A DNA stretch of 64,000 bases. Origin: Hydrangea macrophylla. Its lineage: Eukaryota; Streptophyta; Magnoliopsida; Cornales; Hydrangeaceae. Position numbers and translations under genes: made by a program. Below the pieces are notes generated by a model. That model was not told where the DNA came from. It saw nothing but the letters and a program-made list of their open reading frames with translations, and made no database searches. Positions 21,660 through 33,753 of the stretch are shown here, piece by piece. How positions within the stretch are numbered: the first letter of the stretch is position 1; each line of letters begins with the position of its first letter. The DNA lies in NCBI GenBank assembly GCA_033977485.1, contig CM066989.1:32031095-32095094 (forward strand), written 5' to 3'.

Positions 21660-22400
21660 ACATATCTAGACGTCGCCTGGGGTTATTGCCCATGAAAAGC
21701 GATCATTTCGAGGTCTAGGACAATAGACTCGAAACCTCAAGTAGGTGTCATAGTCACATACGTCGGAATCATCATACAATGTTACTTCCATGAATGTATT
21801 ATATTCGACAATGACTCTTTGAGGAATGAACTGTTCAATAAAGACAGGGACTAGAGATATACCCCATTAGAGTAGGTGAAAAAACCAATTCCTCTGGAAG
21901 ACGTACCTTAACAGTTTTCCGTTAACAACTCTAGTTAATAAACGCCCCCATCCAAAAATAGTGTCGTTTTCGTCATAAATGGGGAATTATTCTAAGGATG
22001 TCAGGGATCGCTCTCATTCGTTTTCTTCATATTCATTATATAATTCTTGGAACACCTCATATTGAGCTTGTTCACATTCATCGTAGTTTGTACTAATGTT
22101 TTGCTAGTAATCTAATCCATCATATATTGGTTCACCATCCCAGTGTGGATCTTGGCTAGGATCTTCTAAAGGTGGGTAATTTTCGTCCATAAGATCATTC
22201 ATTAATAGACTATTAATGGACCTAGCATAAAACATCTCGTCATTGTCAGAATCTAAATATTCGAATCTTGGGGGTCTATCATCAACCGACAGAGTTCTGC
22301 CCTCTGATGGATAGTTGTTATTTATATTAGACGAGCTAGGCTGGTCTGATCCTGAGTTTGCACCTTCTATAGTGGATTTATCATGTTTGGACGGATCCAT
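21660..22400 (-). pseudogene. Unidentified acidic/hydrophilic ORF downstream of Athila/Tat integrase
   Basis: A minus-strand frame begins at ATG 22398-22400 and runs 98 codons to TAG at 22104. The same frame then continues as plausible acidic protein (YDECEQAQYEVFQELYNEYE) with further stops, so the original protein was longer. It is rich in Asp, Glu, Asn and Ser with no membrane segment, so it does not look like the env-like gene of Athila. It lies immediately downstream of an integrase C-terminus on the same strand. I do not recognise the family. Confidence 0.4.
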
Positions 22401-22539
22401 GTCTTGGTATTTCCTGTAGAATTAGATACTATGTTATGTTAAGAAACAAGTCTTGAAAAATTATTAAATAGTAAAATAACATTCCTACTATGTACAATTC
22501 TACTTATGATATATGAAATTAAGGGGTATCATATATAGT

Positions 22540-22755
22540 TGGGGTCCTACAAAGGAATGGACTCCGACTTAGCTTCAAAATCTCCTAAGAACGGCTTTAA
22601 TTTATGCTTACTAACTTTAAATGTATTTCAATCTTTAGGGTCCTCAATCTCAACAGTTCCATAAGGATAAACATTTTTAACTATGTACGGACTAGTCCAA
22701 CGAGATTTCATTTTTCTTTAAAGAAGATGTAGTTTTGAGTTATATAATAGAACTT
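22540..22755 (-). pseudogene. Integrase C-terminus of Athila/Tat-lineage element
   Basis: The minus strand reads VLLYNSKLHLL, KMKSRWTSPYIVKNVYPYG, TVEIEDPKD and NTFKVSKHKLKPFL, the highly conserved tail of Athila/Tat integrases, with two in-frame stops. Protease, RT, RNase H and the integrase core that should precede it are missing. Confidence 0.78.
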
Positions 22756-22869
22756 TTTGCGCGGGGGTAAATCTTTGATAAACAGGAGTGTTAAGATATT
22801 TTTTTGTAGAGTACCCCATCATATGACATATACTGCAAAGTTCTAATTTCTTCTTAGATAGAGGAGGAT

Positions 22870-23696
22870 TAGCTTTTTTCCAATTTAACAGCTACTAGCT
22901 TGCGAGCTAATTTTTCAATTTTTATTACTAATTCATTCTGTTTGTGATTGCTGTGAACTTTCAGCCTTTTCTTTCCTAGTAATTTCTCCTTTTTCCCACT
23001 GGTTAGCATTTTCGCCAAGCCAATCAAAGTATGATTTAGCTGCGACAGCATTTTTAAAAAATTCCCCTTGATACATGGCTTCATTTCCTTTGACTCTGGA
23101 TGTATTGTTTCAAAAAAAAAATAATTATACGCCATTTTTTAAATTCATGATGTGGCCATGCTAGTATGAGATCTTTAAAAAATTCCCAGTCTTCAGGGCA
23201 TGGTTCATTCTCTTTTTGGGTGAAAAGTTTAATTTATCGCATCATGCTGTATGTTAATTTTTTTTATAGAATTCATTTAGAAATGCTTCATTCATATCCT
23301 GCCATGAAGTTATAGATCCAGGATGGAGAGATAAAAGCCAAGTTTCAGCTTCATCTTTTAAAGAAAAAGAAAAAAACTTGAGATAGACAATCTCAATAGG
23401 ACAAGTTTGATCAGCAAACGTATCACAAACTTCTTCAAATTCACGAATATGAACATGAACATATTCTTTTTTAATTCCATAGTAAGTTGGTAAGCATAAT
23501 AGCATTTTATGTCTAAAATTAAAGTTTCCAGTATGTCTAGGTAGAGTGATGCAAGAAAGAGTGATAATTTGTTCTGGGATAAATATATCACGCAAAGACC
23601 ATCGTTCACGCTCTGATAAACAGGTTGTGGTATATTATCCCCATATTCACTATGAGCATCATTAGCTATTCCTTCTATGTCTTCAATTTTAGCCAT
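22870..23696 (-). pseudogene. Gag of Athila/Tat-lineage element
   Basis: Minus-strand pieces in at least two frames carry the Athila/Tat gag core: LHIREFEEVCDTF (as VHIREFEEVCDTF), LKFFSFSLKDEAETWLLSL, GSITSWQDMNEAFLNEF and PEDWEFFKDLILAWPHHEF. Frameshifts lie near 23590 and 23255, with stops downstream. The start is ATG at 23694-23696. The match is to the family pattern as I know it. The copy is non-functional. Confidence 0.78.
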
Positions 23697-23757
23697 TATT
23701 GTAGGAAATTGTATACTAGATGAATCACTAGAAATATTAGAATTATGGGGTACTTGA

Positions 23758-24248
23758 TGATACGCCCAAAATTATGGGCAGTTTCCTACTTAAGCTAGAA
23801 GACTAATGGAAAGTGCATCTATTTCCTAATCCAATTGGGAAACCCCCACAATTAATGTCAATCAATCCTAATACAATTAGGAAACTTACTTGATTGGTGT
23901 CAATCACACCCTAATAGGATTATATTTCCTTATCCATGTACGAATAGGTCTCTTACATCTATAAAAGAGACCTCTCACCCCCCATTGAGGGGGCGGCCAA
24001 CTCTTTAGTCTACACAGCACCTCTACAAAATTCACCATTATATGCATACACCCGGCCGGTATTACTGGTAGTGCCGCCCCTCTTTGTTGGCTCACCAGGC
24101 CCGCCGGTGATCTGCTAGTGAACGTGCTCAGACACACCCGTGGACGTAGGTACCTTCATTAACAGGGCCGAACCACATACAAAAAATAGTCTCTCTCTCT
24201 CTCTCCTAAATTGCTTTACTTTACTGTTACCAATTTTTGGCATCATCG
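23758..24248 (+). mobile_element. Probable solo LTR
   Basis: A 491-bp block bounded by perfect 5-bp repeats CTTGA (23753-23757 and 24249-24253). It starts TGATACGCCC and ends ATCATCG (expected CA mutated to CG). A TATAAAA box at 23960 suggests plus orientation. It lies between the PBS and gag of the minus-strand Athila/Tat relic, so it inserted later. The ORF inside (23904-24137) has no recognisable product. Confidence 0.5.
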
Positions 24249-24619
24249 CTTGATATAAAACTTCAATAGTATCTAAGGACATATGAAGTAAAATAAAAAC
24301 TAAGTGTTAAAAATATTATTATTATTATTTATAGCTAAGTAAAAATAAACTCTTTTTTTTCTATATATTATATATATATATGTATATTTTAGAAGATAGG
24401 TTTATATAAGTATATATATGCTTTTTTTTTAGAAGATGGACACGTACATACTTATGAAAATATATTTATTTATATTTAATAAGAAAAAATTATCTATATA
24501 TATATTTATCATTTATTTTTTTTTTAAAAAAATGAAACTAGATTATTTATAAGGCAGAATAAGTATATATATATAGTGGGAGAAATAGTTTTAGACCTAA
24601 CTTAAATTTTTTTTTAATC

Positions 24620-24639
24620 GTTCCCATGCAACGGTGCCA
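24620..24639 (-). promoter_or_regulatory. Athila/Tat-type primer-binding site
   Basis: The minus strand reads TGGCACCGTTGCATGGGAAC, two or three bases from the TGGCGCCGTTGCCGGGGA-type PBS of this lineage. It lies upstream of the gag on the same strand. Confidence 0.72.
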
Positions 24640-24642
24640 AAA

Positions 24643-24735
24643 ACTTGACGACGTCCTAATAACTCGTTTTCTTATTAACACCCAAGTGTAGGTGATCGTA
24701 CAAGTAATACAGTTCTGATAAGACTAGGTCGAACC
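24643..24735 (-). repeat. 3' end of Athila/Tat LTR (minus strand)
   Basis: On the minus strand TTCCCTGTGGGTTCGACC, ACTTGTACGATCACC and CACTTGGGTGTTAATAAG precede the PBS, the usual phrase at the LTR edge in this lineage. The outer LTR limit to the right is not resolved. Confidence 0.6.
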
Positions 24736-25210
24736 CACAGGGAACGAAAATGAAGATTTTAAATTAGGCAGTAACTATTTTTTCCCTAAAAAGAAAATAA
24801 AAGATGATGGATTTTTGGGGCTTTTCCTAAACTACCAGTTTTCATATTTTTGCAGTAAAACTAATTAAAAGCTATTTTTCTTAATAGTTTACGGTAAAGA
24901 TTTTAATAGTACAAAATAAACTAACTAGGATGCTAGTAAGCAAAGGAAGAAAATAAATAAAAGCTAGATTTAAATGAAATGAGCTTTTTGAATTTTATTA
25001 CGAAAGATGGAAATATACAAATATGTAATCTAAGTTGTCTAAAAACAAGAAATATTAATTAACTTGGGATAAATGATTTAAAGGAAGTGGGAATATGCAA
25101 ATCAACACTAGATCACACAACTTTTGTGCTTTTGAAAGGGTTTGGCATTTTAGACCGCAGAGTTATTCTTTATTTGAAAATAAACTTATACCAGTTGAAG
25201 TCATATCAAG
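24736..25210. other. AT-rich DNA, possibly rest of the LTR
   Basis: No coding or repeat signal. It may be the body of the minus-strand LTR. Confidence 0.35.
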
Positions 25211-25268
25211 TGTGTCAGGTTTGATATGAAACGACGTCATTTAGTTTAAAGAAAAATAAAGAGGCAAT

Positions 25269-25350
25269 TGGGCAGTAGCCAAGTTCGAACCATGACTCGC
25301 CGCGGACGTGGGTTATTCGGTGCCCAGTCCCCACCACTCTGCCACTACAC
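25269..25350 (-). repeat. tRNA-derived SINE head or tRNA pseudogene
   Basis: The minus strand has a pol III A box (TGGCAGAGTGG, 25334-25344) and B box (GGTTCGAACTT, 25281-25291) at tRNA-like spacing. CAATTG-containing flanks occur on both sides. I could not fold a convincing cloverleaf, so this is a derived copy and not a working tRNA gene. Confidence 0.4.
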
Positions 25351-25419
25351 AATTGCATGTTCATTAATGGATAGAAATATACATACACACATACTTGAAA
25401 TATAAACTTTGTCAAATGA

Positions 25420-26550
25420 ATTGTTTGTGTATGCTAGGTATTTTTTTATGACAAAAGGCACATTTGACAATTCACATAATTACATTCTTATTTCAAATAT
25501 GTAATCTTTTGAAGTCCAATATAGCCATAGTCTATAAATATGTTAAATAGTCATAAACTATAGATATATAGACATTTTTGGCCATAAATGTAAAAATAAC
25601 CCATCTAGATAAATATGCCCATTTAAGATTAGTGCACAAAAGTTGTGGTTTCTAAGTTTTTATTGCATATCCCCAATTAAAGTTTTAGCCTACTATTTTT
25701 GGAATTGAAACTGTCTCTAAATAAATTTTAAAGATAAATTAAATTGATGTACACAATCACCGTCTAATTAAGGTTAAGGTCACAACACCAAGGTAAGAGT
25801 GAAAACTAATATTAATATATTTTTTTCTCCACTTAACATGAGTTGGGATTGAATTATTGGAATCTGCAAAATAACAAAGTTTAGTACAACTAAGCTAATA
25901 AAATATAAATTGAAATACTGAACCAAAAATAAATACTAAACCTTTGACTTTGAATTCTTGTGGGGTCACAGTGGTTGAACTCCAAGAACACAAGCAAGAT
26001 CAAACCGAATTCTAATCTAATTTAGGAGTGAGATATGGATAGGGTGTGCTTGAGGCTTTAATAGGTGATTATAACAACTACGTAGCAAAGAAATCTAGCA
26101 TTTACTTGCAAATTCTGTTATACAGTGAATGGAATTTTGTTATAAAAACTGAAAATTTGGGATTTCAAATTATTTTAGGGGAGATCTACAACTACCAACT
26201 ATACTAAAAATCTTAATTCTAAATTTTAATAGGAATATTTTACTACTATAAATTAGCAAAGGACCGACAAGAAAATAAATATTTTAATTTGAGAAATACA
26301 GTACACAAAGTTTTGTTACATTTTTTTGAACATGAAATCATCAATTACATAAAAGTAAATCTTTACAACTTTTAGAACTAAAAAAGGCAAAGAAAAAGCT
26401 TTAAATTCTACTCATAGGGACACTATGAAATGCTCACATGGTAACCTCCCTAAACTATTCTCTCTATCTTTGGCAGTGTGTTGAGAGTGTAGGCAATATG
26501 TTGATTGTGTGGCTCCTTCCTTTCCTTTTATAAACGAAATGAGATGCAGT
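25420..26550. other. AT-rich DNA, nothing recognised
   Basis: No supportable gene or repeat. Confidence 0.5.
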
Positions 26551-26656
26551 TTCGTCATTCTATTCGTCATTCTGAACAGAGACGAAAGTGATCCTTGACA
26601 ATTTTTTCAATGCTCGTCCAATCTTCATCCACGTTTTTCTTCTATTGTCAGTCGAG

Positions 26657-26658
<2 letters not shown>

Positions 26659-26693
<35 letters not shown>

Positions 26694-26712
26694 GAGAGAG
26701 AGAGAGAGAAAA
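26659..26712. repeat. (GA)n microsatellite
   Basis: A GAGAGA run with two interruptions. ORFs on both strands here are artefacts. Confidence 0.93.
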
Positions 26713-27119
26713 GAGAGAAAGAAGACAGAAAGAAGGAGAGAAAGAGAGAAAAAGAAAAACAAACATACATATATGTATCATAACTATCTTTGTCAAGCAT
26801 TAATTGTCCTCCCCCAATTTCTTCATATCCCTTTCATCTTTGTCTTGTTTTGTTTCATTTACGGAGATTTGTAGTTGGGCTTATAAGCACAAATTAGCAT
26901 GGGATATTATTCTATGTGCTCACTGCTATTTTTCCTTCCATTTATTGCATTATTTCACTTCATTTTCATCTAAGCATATAAAATATGTAAAAGCACAAAA
27001 TTACACATTTTGAGTGACATCATCATTAAACTATATTAATTCCAAAATGCATGTTAAACTAGGGATTAAATGAGCACTATATCTATTATATTGACACATG
27101 AATATGCAATATTCATTGT

Positions 27120-27830
27120 TTGTCAGTTAGCCTCTATCAGACCAGGGTACCAGCCACATTATTGTTCCCACGATTTGTATCCCTTAGTCTCTATCGGACT
27201 TCCCATCTCGGTCATAGACTAAGGTGATACCACCAGTATATCCCTTAGCCTCGGTCATGGACAAAAGTGACATATCCCTTAGCCTCTATCAGACTTCTCA
27301 TACCGGTCATAGACTAAGGTAATATTCCTCGAGTCTCTGTCGGACAAAGGTGATATAGGTACTTCACCAACCCCATCTGTACTCACGAAGCCTGACACGC
27401 AGTCCCAGCTTTACCAAACCTATAACTGAATCCCACACGTTTGACCATCTCAACCCATTAGGATCCCTCATACTCAATCCCAAACAATGCCGACCTTTAC
27501 GACCAATGAACAACTATCATGCATGTTGGCTAATTAATCCGGTTAACCACATTATAATGTCGTTTCCCAAACGGTTCCACTATTTAATGCATTAAACCCA
27601 TTATTTATCGCGTATATTATTCCGCTATCGTCTCCAACAAATAATGCATGGTATAAAATCACCTAACATCCCATCGGGTATAAACAAACTAAGCATTTAA
27701 TAATCGATTGAGAAATGTTCAATCGATTAAACCCATTGGGTTTAGTTTCAATCTATTGAAACATGTTCGATCGTTTGACTAAGACCTGTTCTCAATCGAT
27801 TGAAACCATTTCAATCGCTTGATAAGTCGT
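27120..27830 (-). repeat. Degenerate LTR-like sequence with subrepeats and paired palindromes
   Basis: 27130-27360 holds three or four diverged units of 'cccttagtctctatcggacttc...ggtcatagactaaggtgat'. 27701-27822 holds six TCAATCGATTGA-like palindromes. The palindrome-then-subrepeat order, read on the minus strand, parallels the outer LTR of this window. No PBS or coding domain is attached, so the LTR assignment is inference. Confidence 0.4.
27701..27822. repeat. Three pairs of TCAATCGATTGA palindromes, 19 bp apart
   Basis: Palindrome centres fall at 27705/27724, 27753/27772 and 27797/27816, exactly 19 bp apart within each pair. First members are 48 and 44 bp apart. Copies two, three, four and six carry one to three mismatches. 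Confidence 0.8.
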
Positions 27831-28278
27831 CTTCTTCCCAAACTGAACTAGACACTCCACGCACGTACGGAGTCCATTTTTTCTTGCCGAAACACATATA
27901 TATCAACATATCTATACTACTAAAAAGTGATTGTTTCTATGAAATGACAACATTGAAATATTATTCAACTCTATTGTTTTTTGACATTTTTGTCTTTTAA
28001 CAACTTAAAAGTGAAATTAAGTGATTGTTTGAAAAACAAACAAACTCGTTTTTCAACTTAATTTTCAACTAGTTTGTTTAAGTGATGAAATCTTAAGCTA
28101 ACCCAAACACTTCCATTTTATAAAATAATCACTTTTTTTCTTCTTCTTGAAATCCGTAATTTATCACTTTATTTCTATTTTTCAGCTAACCCAAACGGGC
28201 TCTTACTGTTTGCAATATGGTGTGGGTGAAATGACATGAAAAGGTGAAGTCCAGTGTCACAAGGCTGCTAGTCCTCAA

Positions 28279-28316
28279 CTAGGTATGACTGGTCAATAGC
28301 CCGTGCAATGCACGGG
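28279..28316 (-). mobile_element. Candidate Helitron 3' terminus
   Basis: The minus strand reads CCCGTGCATTGCACGGG, a 7-bp hairpin, followed 17 bases later by CTAG. This hairpin style is typical of plant Helitron 3' ends, though the distance to CTAG is longer than usual. The element would extend to the right. Its 5' end was not found. Confidence 0.35.
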
Positions 28317-28319
28317 TTA

Positions 28320-30290
28320 TACCGATATTTAACCAACTGGCAAATAAACAACAGTGGACTTAACAATTTAACTATACTTTGTATCAATGCTTGGATGTTA
28401 TTGTAACAGTATTGTGTGCTTTTTTAATTTTCAGAAAGTTAACAATTTGGATACTCCACGAATCAATTCTATGCACATCATCTAAAAAATAAAAATAGAA
28501 TTTAAAATAAATCTCATCCATTTGGATACTCCAGAAACAACCCAACATCGCCTGCACAGGTACACCAAACTCTTCTAGACATCATCAGAGACGACCCCGA
28601 CGGAATCAAACTTAATTTTGTTTTCCGGCGCTTAGGGTTAGACCTGCTAGAGCTTTCCGGCGGTCTTCATCTTCTTTGACTCGGATCGAGGTTCGATGAA
28701 TCTATTTTTTCGACTGGCAAAGATCGACGTCTCTGATTACTACATTCTCTCTAATATCTCTATTGATACATAATTTATTCTTCCTTTCTTTTTTTTTTTT
28801 TGTCTTTTGTATTTGTTTTAGTTATAATATCACATTTATGCAAGTACCCCTTCAGCTAAAAAAGAATCTGGAGACATAACTTGTCAGTGTATAGGTTTAG
28901 CAAAATTGTGTGAATTACGGGAGCCATTATAACGTATTGGCAGAACATGGTCTGTACATTAATTAACGTCGATTTTTCCCCCTCAATTAGGAAGAGTCGT
29001 GTTTATCGAAGATTTTTATTGAAAACTGCAATGGAGATAAATAGGCATGCCTCTTGCTAGACTTCAAGAGCTTGTAAAGGAATTTGTTTGGGCTACCATC
29101 AAGGCCAGGAATCCCCCCATGAAAGTTGTAGCAACACCCAAGTCAGAGATAGATACACCTAGAGCATATAAATGTGCCAAAACAGTTGGATTGAATTAAA
29201 TTGGAATGTAAGCTATGGATTGATGTAATCACTGATCTATGGAATTTCTTGAAATGATTGGTAGATGCTTATACTCCCTGTATTGCTGAAATTATTTCAG
29301 GTTCGAATGTTAATATGTTGGTTGTTGTCCGTACTCTGCTCCAATCGTTGTTCATGGATGATGATAGTACGCTTCCTTATTTATGGGCTTGAGCTTCCCC
29401 TACGCGTTTTGTTGTTGTAGTGTTTCTCCTCTAGAGGCTTAACTAATTCTTTTGAGATCTCTTTGATCTCAGTCCAATTGTGTGGTGGCGCTTCTCAACC
29501 TTGGGGGCCTTTGCTGATTTTGCCAAGAATATTGGTTTTTCTTTGCTTTTGTTTAGGGTGGGTCTAATACTCCCCGTTTGTGTGGCTTTGGTTGTCTTTT
29601 TCATAGGATGTCTTTGATTCTTATCCCTCAGCAGCAGGATTTAAAGGGTTGCTTTTCCTTTTTCTTTTCTTCTCTTTTTCAATTTTTTATTTTATTTTTG
29701 CTTTTTTATTTTTTATTTTTATTTTTTTTGTGAGTTTTGATAAAGGGGTTGTTTTTTCTTTTACTTTTCTTCTCTTTTTTGTTTTTGGTTTTTTGTTTTA
29801 GTTTTGGATGGTCCCAATTTATCTATGGGCCTTTTGTACTGTTGATAGTTGATTCCCATCTTCCATGGCTTTGGGTAAAAAAAAAATTTGTTCCACGATA
29901 AAAAAAACATAAGTTCGGGAACAAATGTTTCTTACCAAAACCACTAGCATATAAGTACGTGAAACCACCTTGGTGTACCAAAGAAATCTCCTATAATCTG
30001 TAGTTCTCTTCACATTTTCACAGGAATTAGAGGTGATCATTGGTAGAGCGGGGACACCATCTTCTCTGACTTCCAAGATAAATACTCTTTAAGTGTCTTT
30101 TTGCTCACCCATTGCTCACTCCAAGCACCCCATTAGATGAACATATGGGACCAACCACTTTCCAACTTTTGTTTATCTCCAACTTTTGTTTATTCGTACC
30201 AGTTATTCAAAGGTTCAATTAAGAAAATATTCGAAATATGAATGTCAAAACACAACACACCTATGATCAGACAAGTAGAGAATTCAATGC
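28320..30290. other. Anonymous DNA, possibly Helitron body
   Basis: T-rich 29650-29815. A short open stretch at 29046-29190 is not recognisable. No gene called. Confidence 0.4.
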
Positions 30291-30461
30291 CTCAAGACCC
30301 TTTCCTAATCTAATCTTCCGAATTTACCAATTGGGAGTAATCCCTGATTGTACAGCCCCAACATTGAACTAATGCACTCTATGACCATGGAGTGTACTAG
30401 TCTCATATAGTGCACTGGTTCGTCCATGGAGTGCGAATGGCAATACCCTATCGAAATCTGA

Positions 30462-30492
<31 letters not shown>

Positions 30493-30534
30493 GTGTGTGT
30501 GTGTGTGTGTCTGTGTGTGTGTGTGTGTGTGTGT
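30462..30534. repeat. (TG)n microsatellite
   Basis: About 36 TG units with two interruptions. The histidine/threonine-rich and cysteine/valine-rich ORFs here are artefacts. Confidence 0.97.
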
Positions 30535-30685
30535 TGAAATCTATACACTCTATCAAACGTGGAGGTACTTATTGATTTTACTATTGGCACTGGTAATAAT
30601 CCGTCTTTTCATCCTATATATAATCCAGATCATATGTCCCGGTACACGGATGGGTGGAACACTTCAAGAAATGAAAAGCCTAATC

Positions 30686-33678
30686 CTACTTCTCCAACCT
30701 AATGTCCGGCAAAGTGATGCCCGACTTAAATGCATCATTCAGTATTTTGACCAACGGTAGACCTGTACACTTGACTCGTTTTCCTTCGACCAATTCTTTA
30801 GGTAAATACTTCGACCAAATAAAAGGGTCCTCCCAGCTTTTCACATCACACTTCCTTTCACTCTTCCGCAAAGCTGGAAAAAAAGGGGAGAACACGGGGA
30901 ACAACCGTGATCACAAATATGTATATGAAAACATGAGCAGGTATTGTACAAAAGAGCCAAGGACAAAGGATGTCACTATGCTTACAGTGCAAAAGCTCAG
31001 CAACCCCTTCCTTCTCATCTGAGGCCAGGTAAGTGCTTACACCCAACGATTTCTACAAATAAGTACAATGTCAAATACATTAGTTGCATAATAAATTATT
31101 AGTACAATAATATACATAGACCGTCAAAGAATCGAGAAACCAAATCTCATCGTCAATCCTAATGCTAGATGATTAATACAAACCTTGGGGGCCAAAAAGT
31201 AAGACAGACACAAGTCTCCATTTTCATCCTCCAGAATGGATATCCATTCAAGAGACTGTAATCATTTTTAACAAATTATGCTTAAATGCACCAATCTTTT
31301 CATCTCAAGTAAACACAAAAATGACCAAGTAAGAAAAAGGGTTAATTACATTATACCCACGGTGATTAGGCCCATTTTCACTTTCCCCCTTGTGCTTCAA
31401 AAGTGGACATTTCCCTACAAAATGACGGAAAAAACTGGCCAAAATATTAGCACTTGACCCCCTTCGTGAGGTTAATTTTGGGGTTAACCCCCTGTGTGGG
31501 GTAATGCTACCATATAACCCACCTATGTTGATTGTTGGGCTAATTTTTAACACTTTACCCCTTTGTATGGCTAATTTTGGGGTTAACTGCCAATGTGGGG
31601 GTAATTTTGACACTTGGAACACTCCAATGTGGGGCTGATTTTAAACACTTAACCCGCATGTGGGGCTATTTCGAGCGATATCTTAGTAATTTCACTTTAG
31701 TCCGAAACCGCGGGGGGGGGAGGAAATGTAACTAACCCTAGGAAGAAACGCGCCCCCCCCCCCCCCCCCCAAAAAAAAAAAATAAGAAATGGCTCCATTT
31801 AGGATGATGGATGTCTACATTGAAATCTTGTAAATGTGGTCATTCAAACTCATGCAACATGCAAACAGGCCAAGATAAGTCTTTCCCAGGAAATCAGGTT
31901 TTACCTTTGTTAATTAGTCTCCATTAAAAAATTAAAATTAAAATTAAAAAAGCGACGTACCTGTTTTTCCAAAAAAATTGCTACGAACAAGTGCTCTATT
32001 CCCATCTTCTTATCACCTGCAATGTAAGACCCACCGTGAAACACAAAAATATGTCCAAACATAGTGTACACCAACTGCCAAGCCCATGTACCGATTACAT
32101 AAGGTCCCTCCCTGCCCCCAACATCCCAAATGAAATTGGAACTTTTGAGATAGTTAAGAATTAAGTTTTAGACTGAATGCGACTCTATCATGCTTTAGGG
32201 GCATTAAGCAAGCACCAAATGGAAATCGTGAAGTGACAATATCTGAAATAAGTTGGAAGAATAAGAAGTCCGCCCCTACGCAAATTGGAAACAGATGGGT
32301 AAAATAAAAAGGTGTAATACTAATGCCATAGATGGAATGATAGAAACATCTTACCAGAAAAACTAGCTACATCCTGTGACAACTTGTAAATGTAATACAA
32401 AGGGACCTTCTGAGGTTCTTCACAGACACAATTTAGCTCACTTTCACATATAATCCTCCTGACAGATTGACCAATCCTAGAATGCAGAAGGCTAAACAAA
32501 AGATGCCCTAAACTGATGAAACGGTGACGACCTTGCATTCTTCTCTCAATATTGGCAATCTTAACCACCTCCAAAACCTCATCTGTGCATGGTCCAAACG
32601 CTCCACATCTTAGAGGAAATAGAAGTGCTCTCTGAGAATGCTGCAACTGCAGGAAGAAGAATTAAATGCATCATGAAAAAGACACATTGAACATGTATGC
32701 TTCTGTGTGTCCGTGTATGTGTGTGTCTGAGAGTGAGATAGATAGATAGATAGATAGACACACACACACACACAGAACATAAATCCAGAATGACATGAAA
32801 ATTCCACTATGAATTTGTCATCATGCTTGGCCAATAACAACAAATAGACTGTTAAAACTGGATGAACAAAACCCATGCTTATCAAATGACAACAATGCAA
32901 GAGGTGGAGGACGGATTAGATGGACCAGAAATATGGCCAAAAGAATGCAACCCATGCCATACTTTTTTTTATAGGAAAAGCGACTATAGAACCTAGGGCA
33001 TATATACAACAACAATATTTCTGGGAAATATCAAACACACACTTCAAAGGCATCCTAACTAGACTAAAAAAACTGGATCCCAAAACCCAACCTTATCAAA
33101 TGACAACAATGCAAGAGGTGGAGGACGGATTAGATGGACAAGAAATATGGCCAAAATAATGTAACCCACGCCGTAACTATAGGAAAAGCGACTATAGAAC
33201 CTACGACATATATACAAGTATTTATAGATGAAACAAAGGATGCATGGCAATCACAAACACTTGAAGCATATTTTAATTGTAGGTGCACAGCAGATTCACA
33301 TGCTAGATTACCGATACTTCAAAAGATAATCCAGAACATTTTTTCAAGAAGAAATTCTCAGTATCTACTGTATCGTGGGAACAAAAGCTTCATTTTTAGG
33401 CCTCCCTTGGTGACCTAAATAAGTGCTTAACATTGAAAATCATAAGCCTTTCTTTCTTTCTTTCCTCTTCTATTAAGTGCATTCTATATTTTGCCCTAAT
33501 TAGGTCTCACTCAGGGTTTGACCATAAAAGGCAGTCATTTTTGTCTGAGTACAAGTGTCACTTTCATCAAACAGTAAAGCTTTTCCTCGGATGGAGAAAA
33601 CAAGAGAACACAAGCAAGAACACAGATGAATGAACACAAATGGATCTTCACCCTACGATTTAAAACATACATCTCAAC

Positions 33679-33753
<75 letters not shown>

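Noticed and set aside
30305..30760. His/Thr-rich and Cys/Val-rich ORFs
   Set aside because: They read through a (TG)n microsatellite in three frames.
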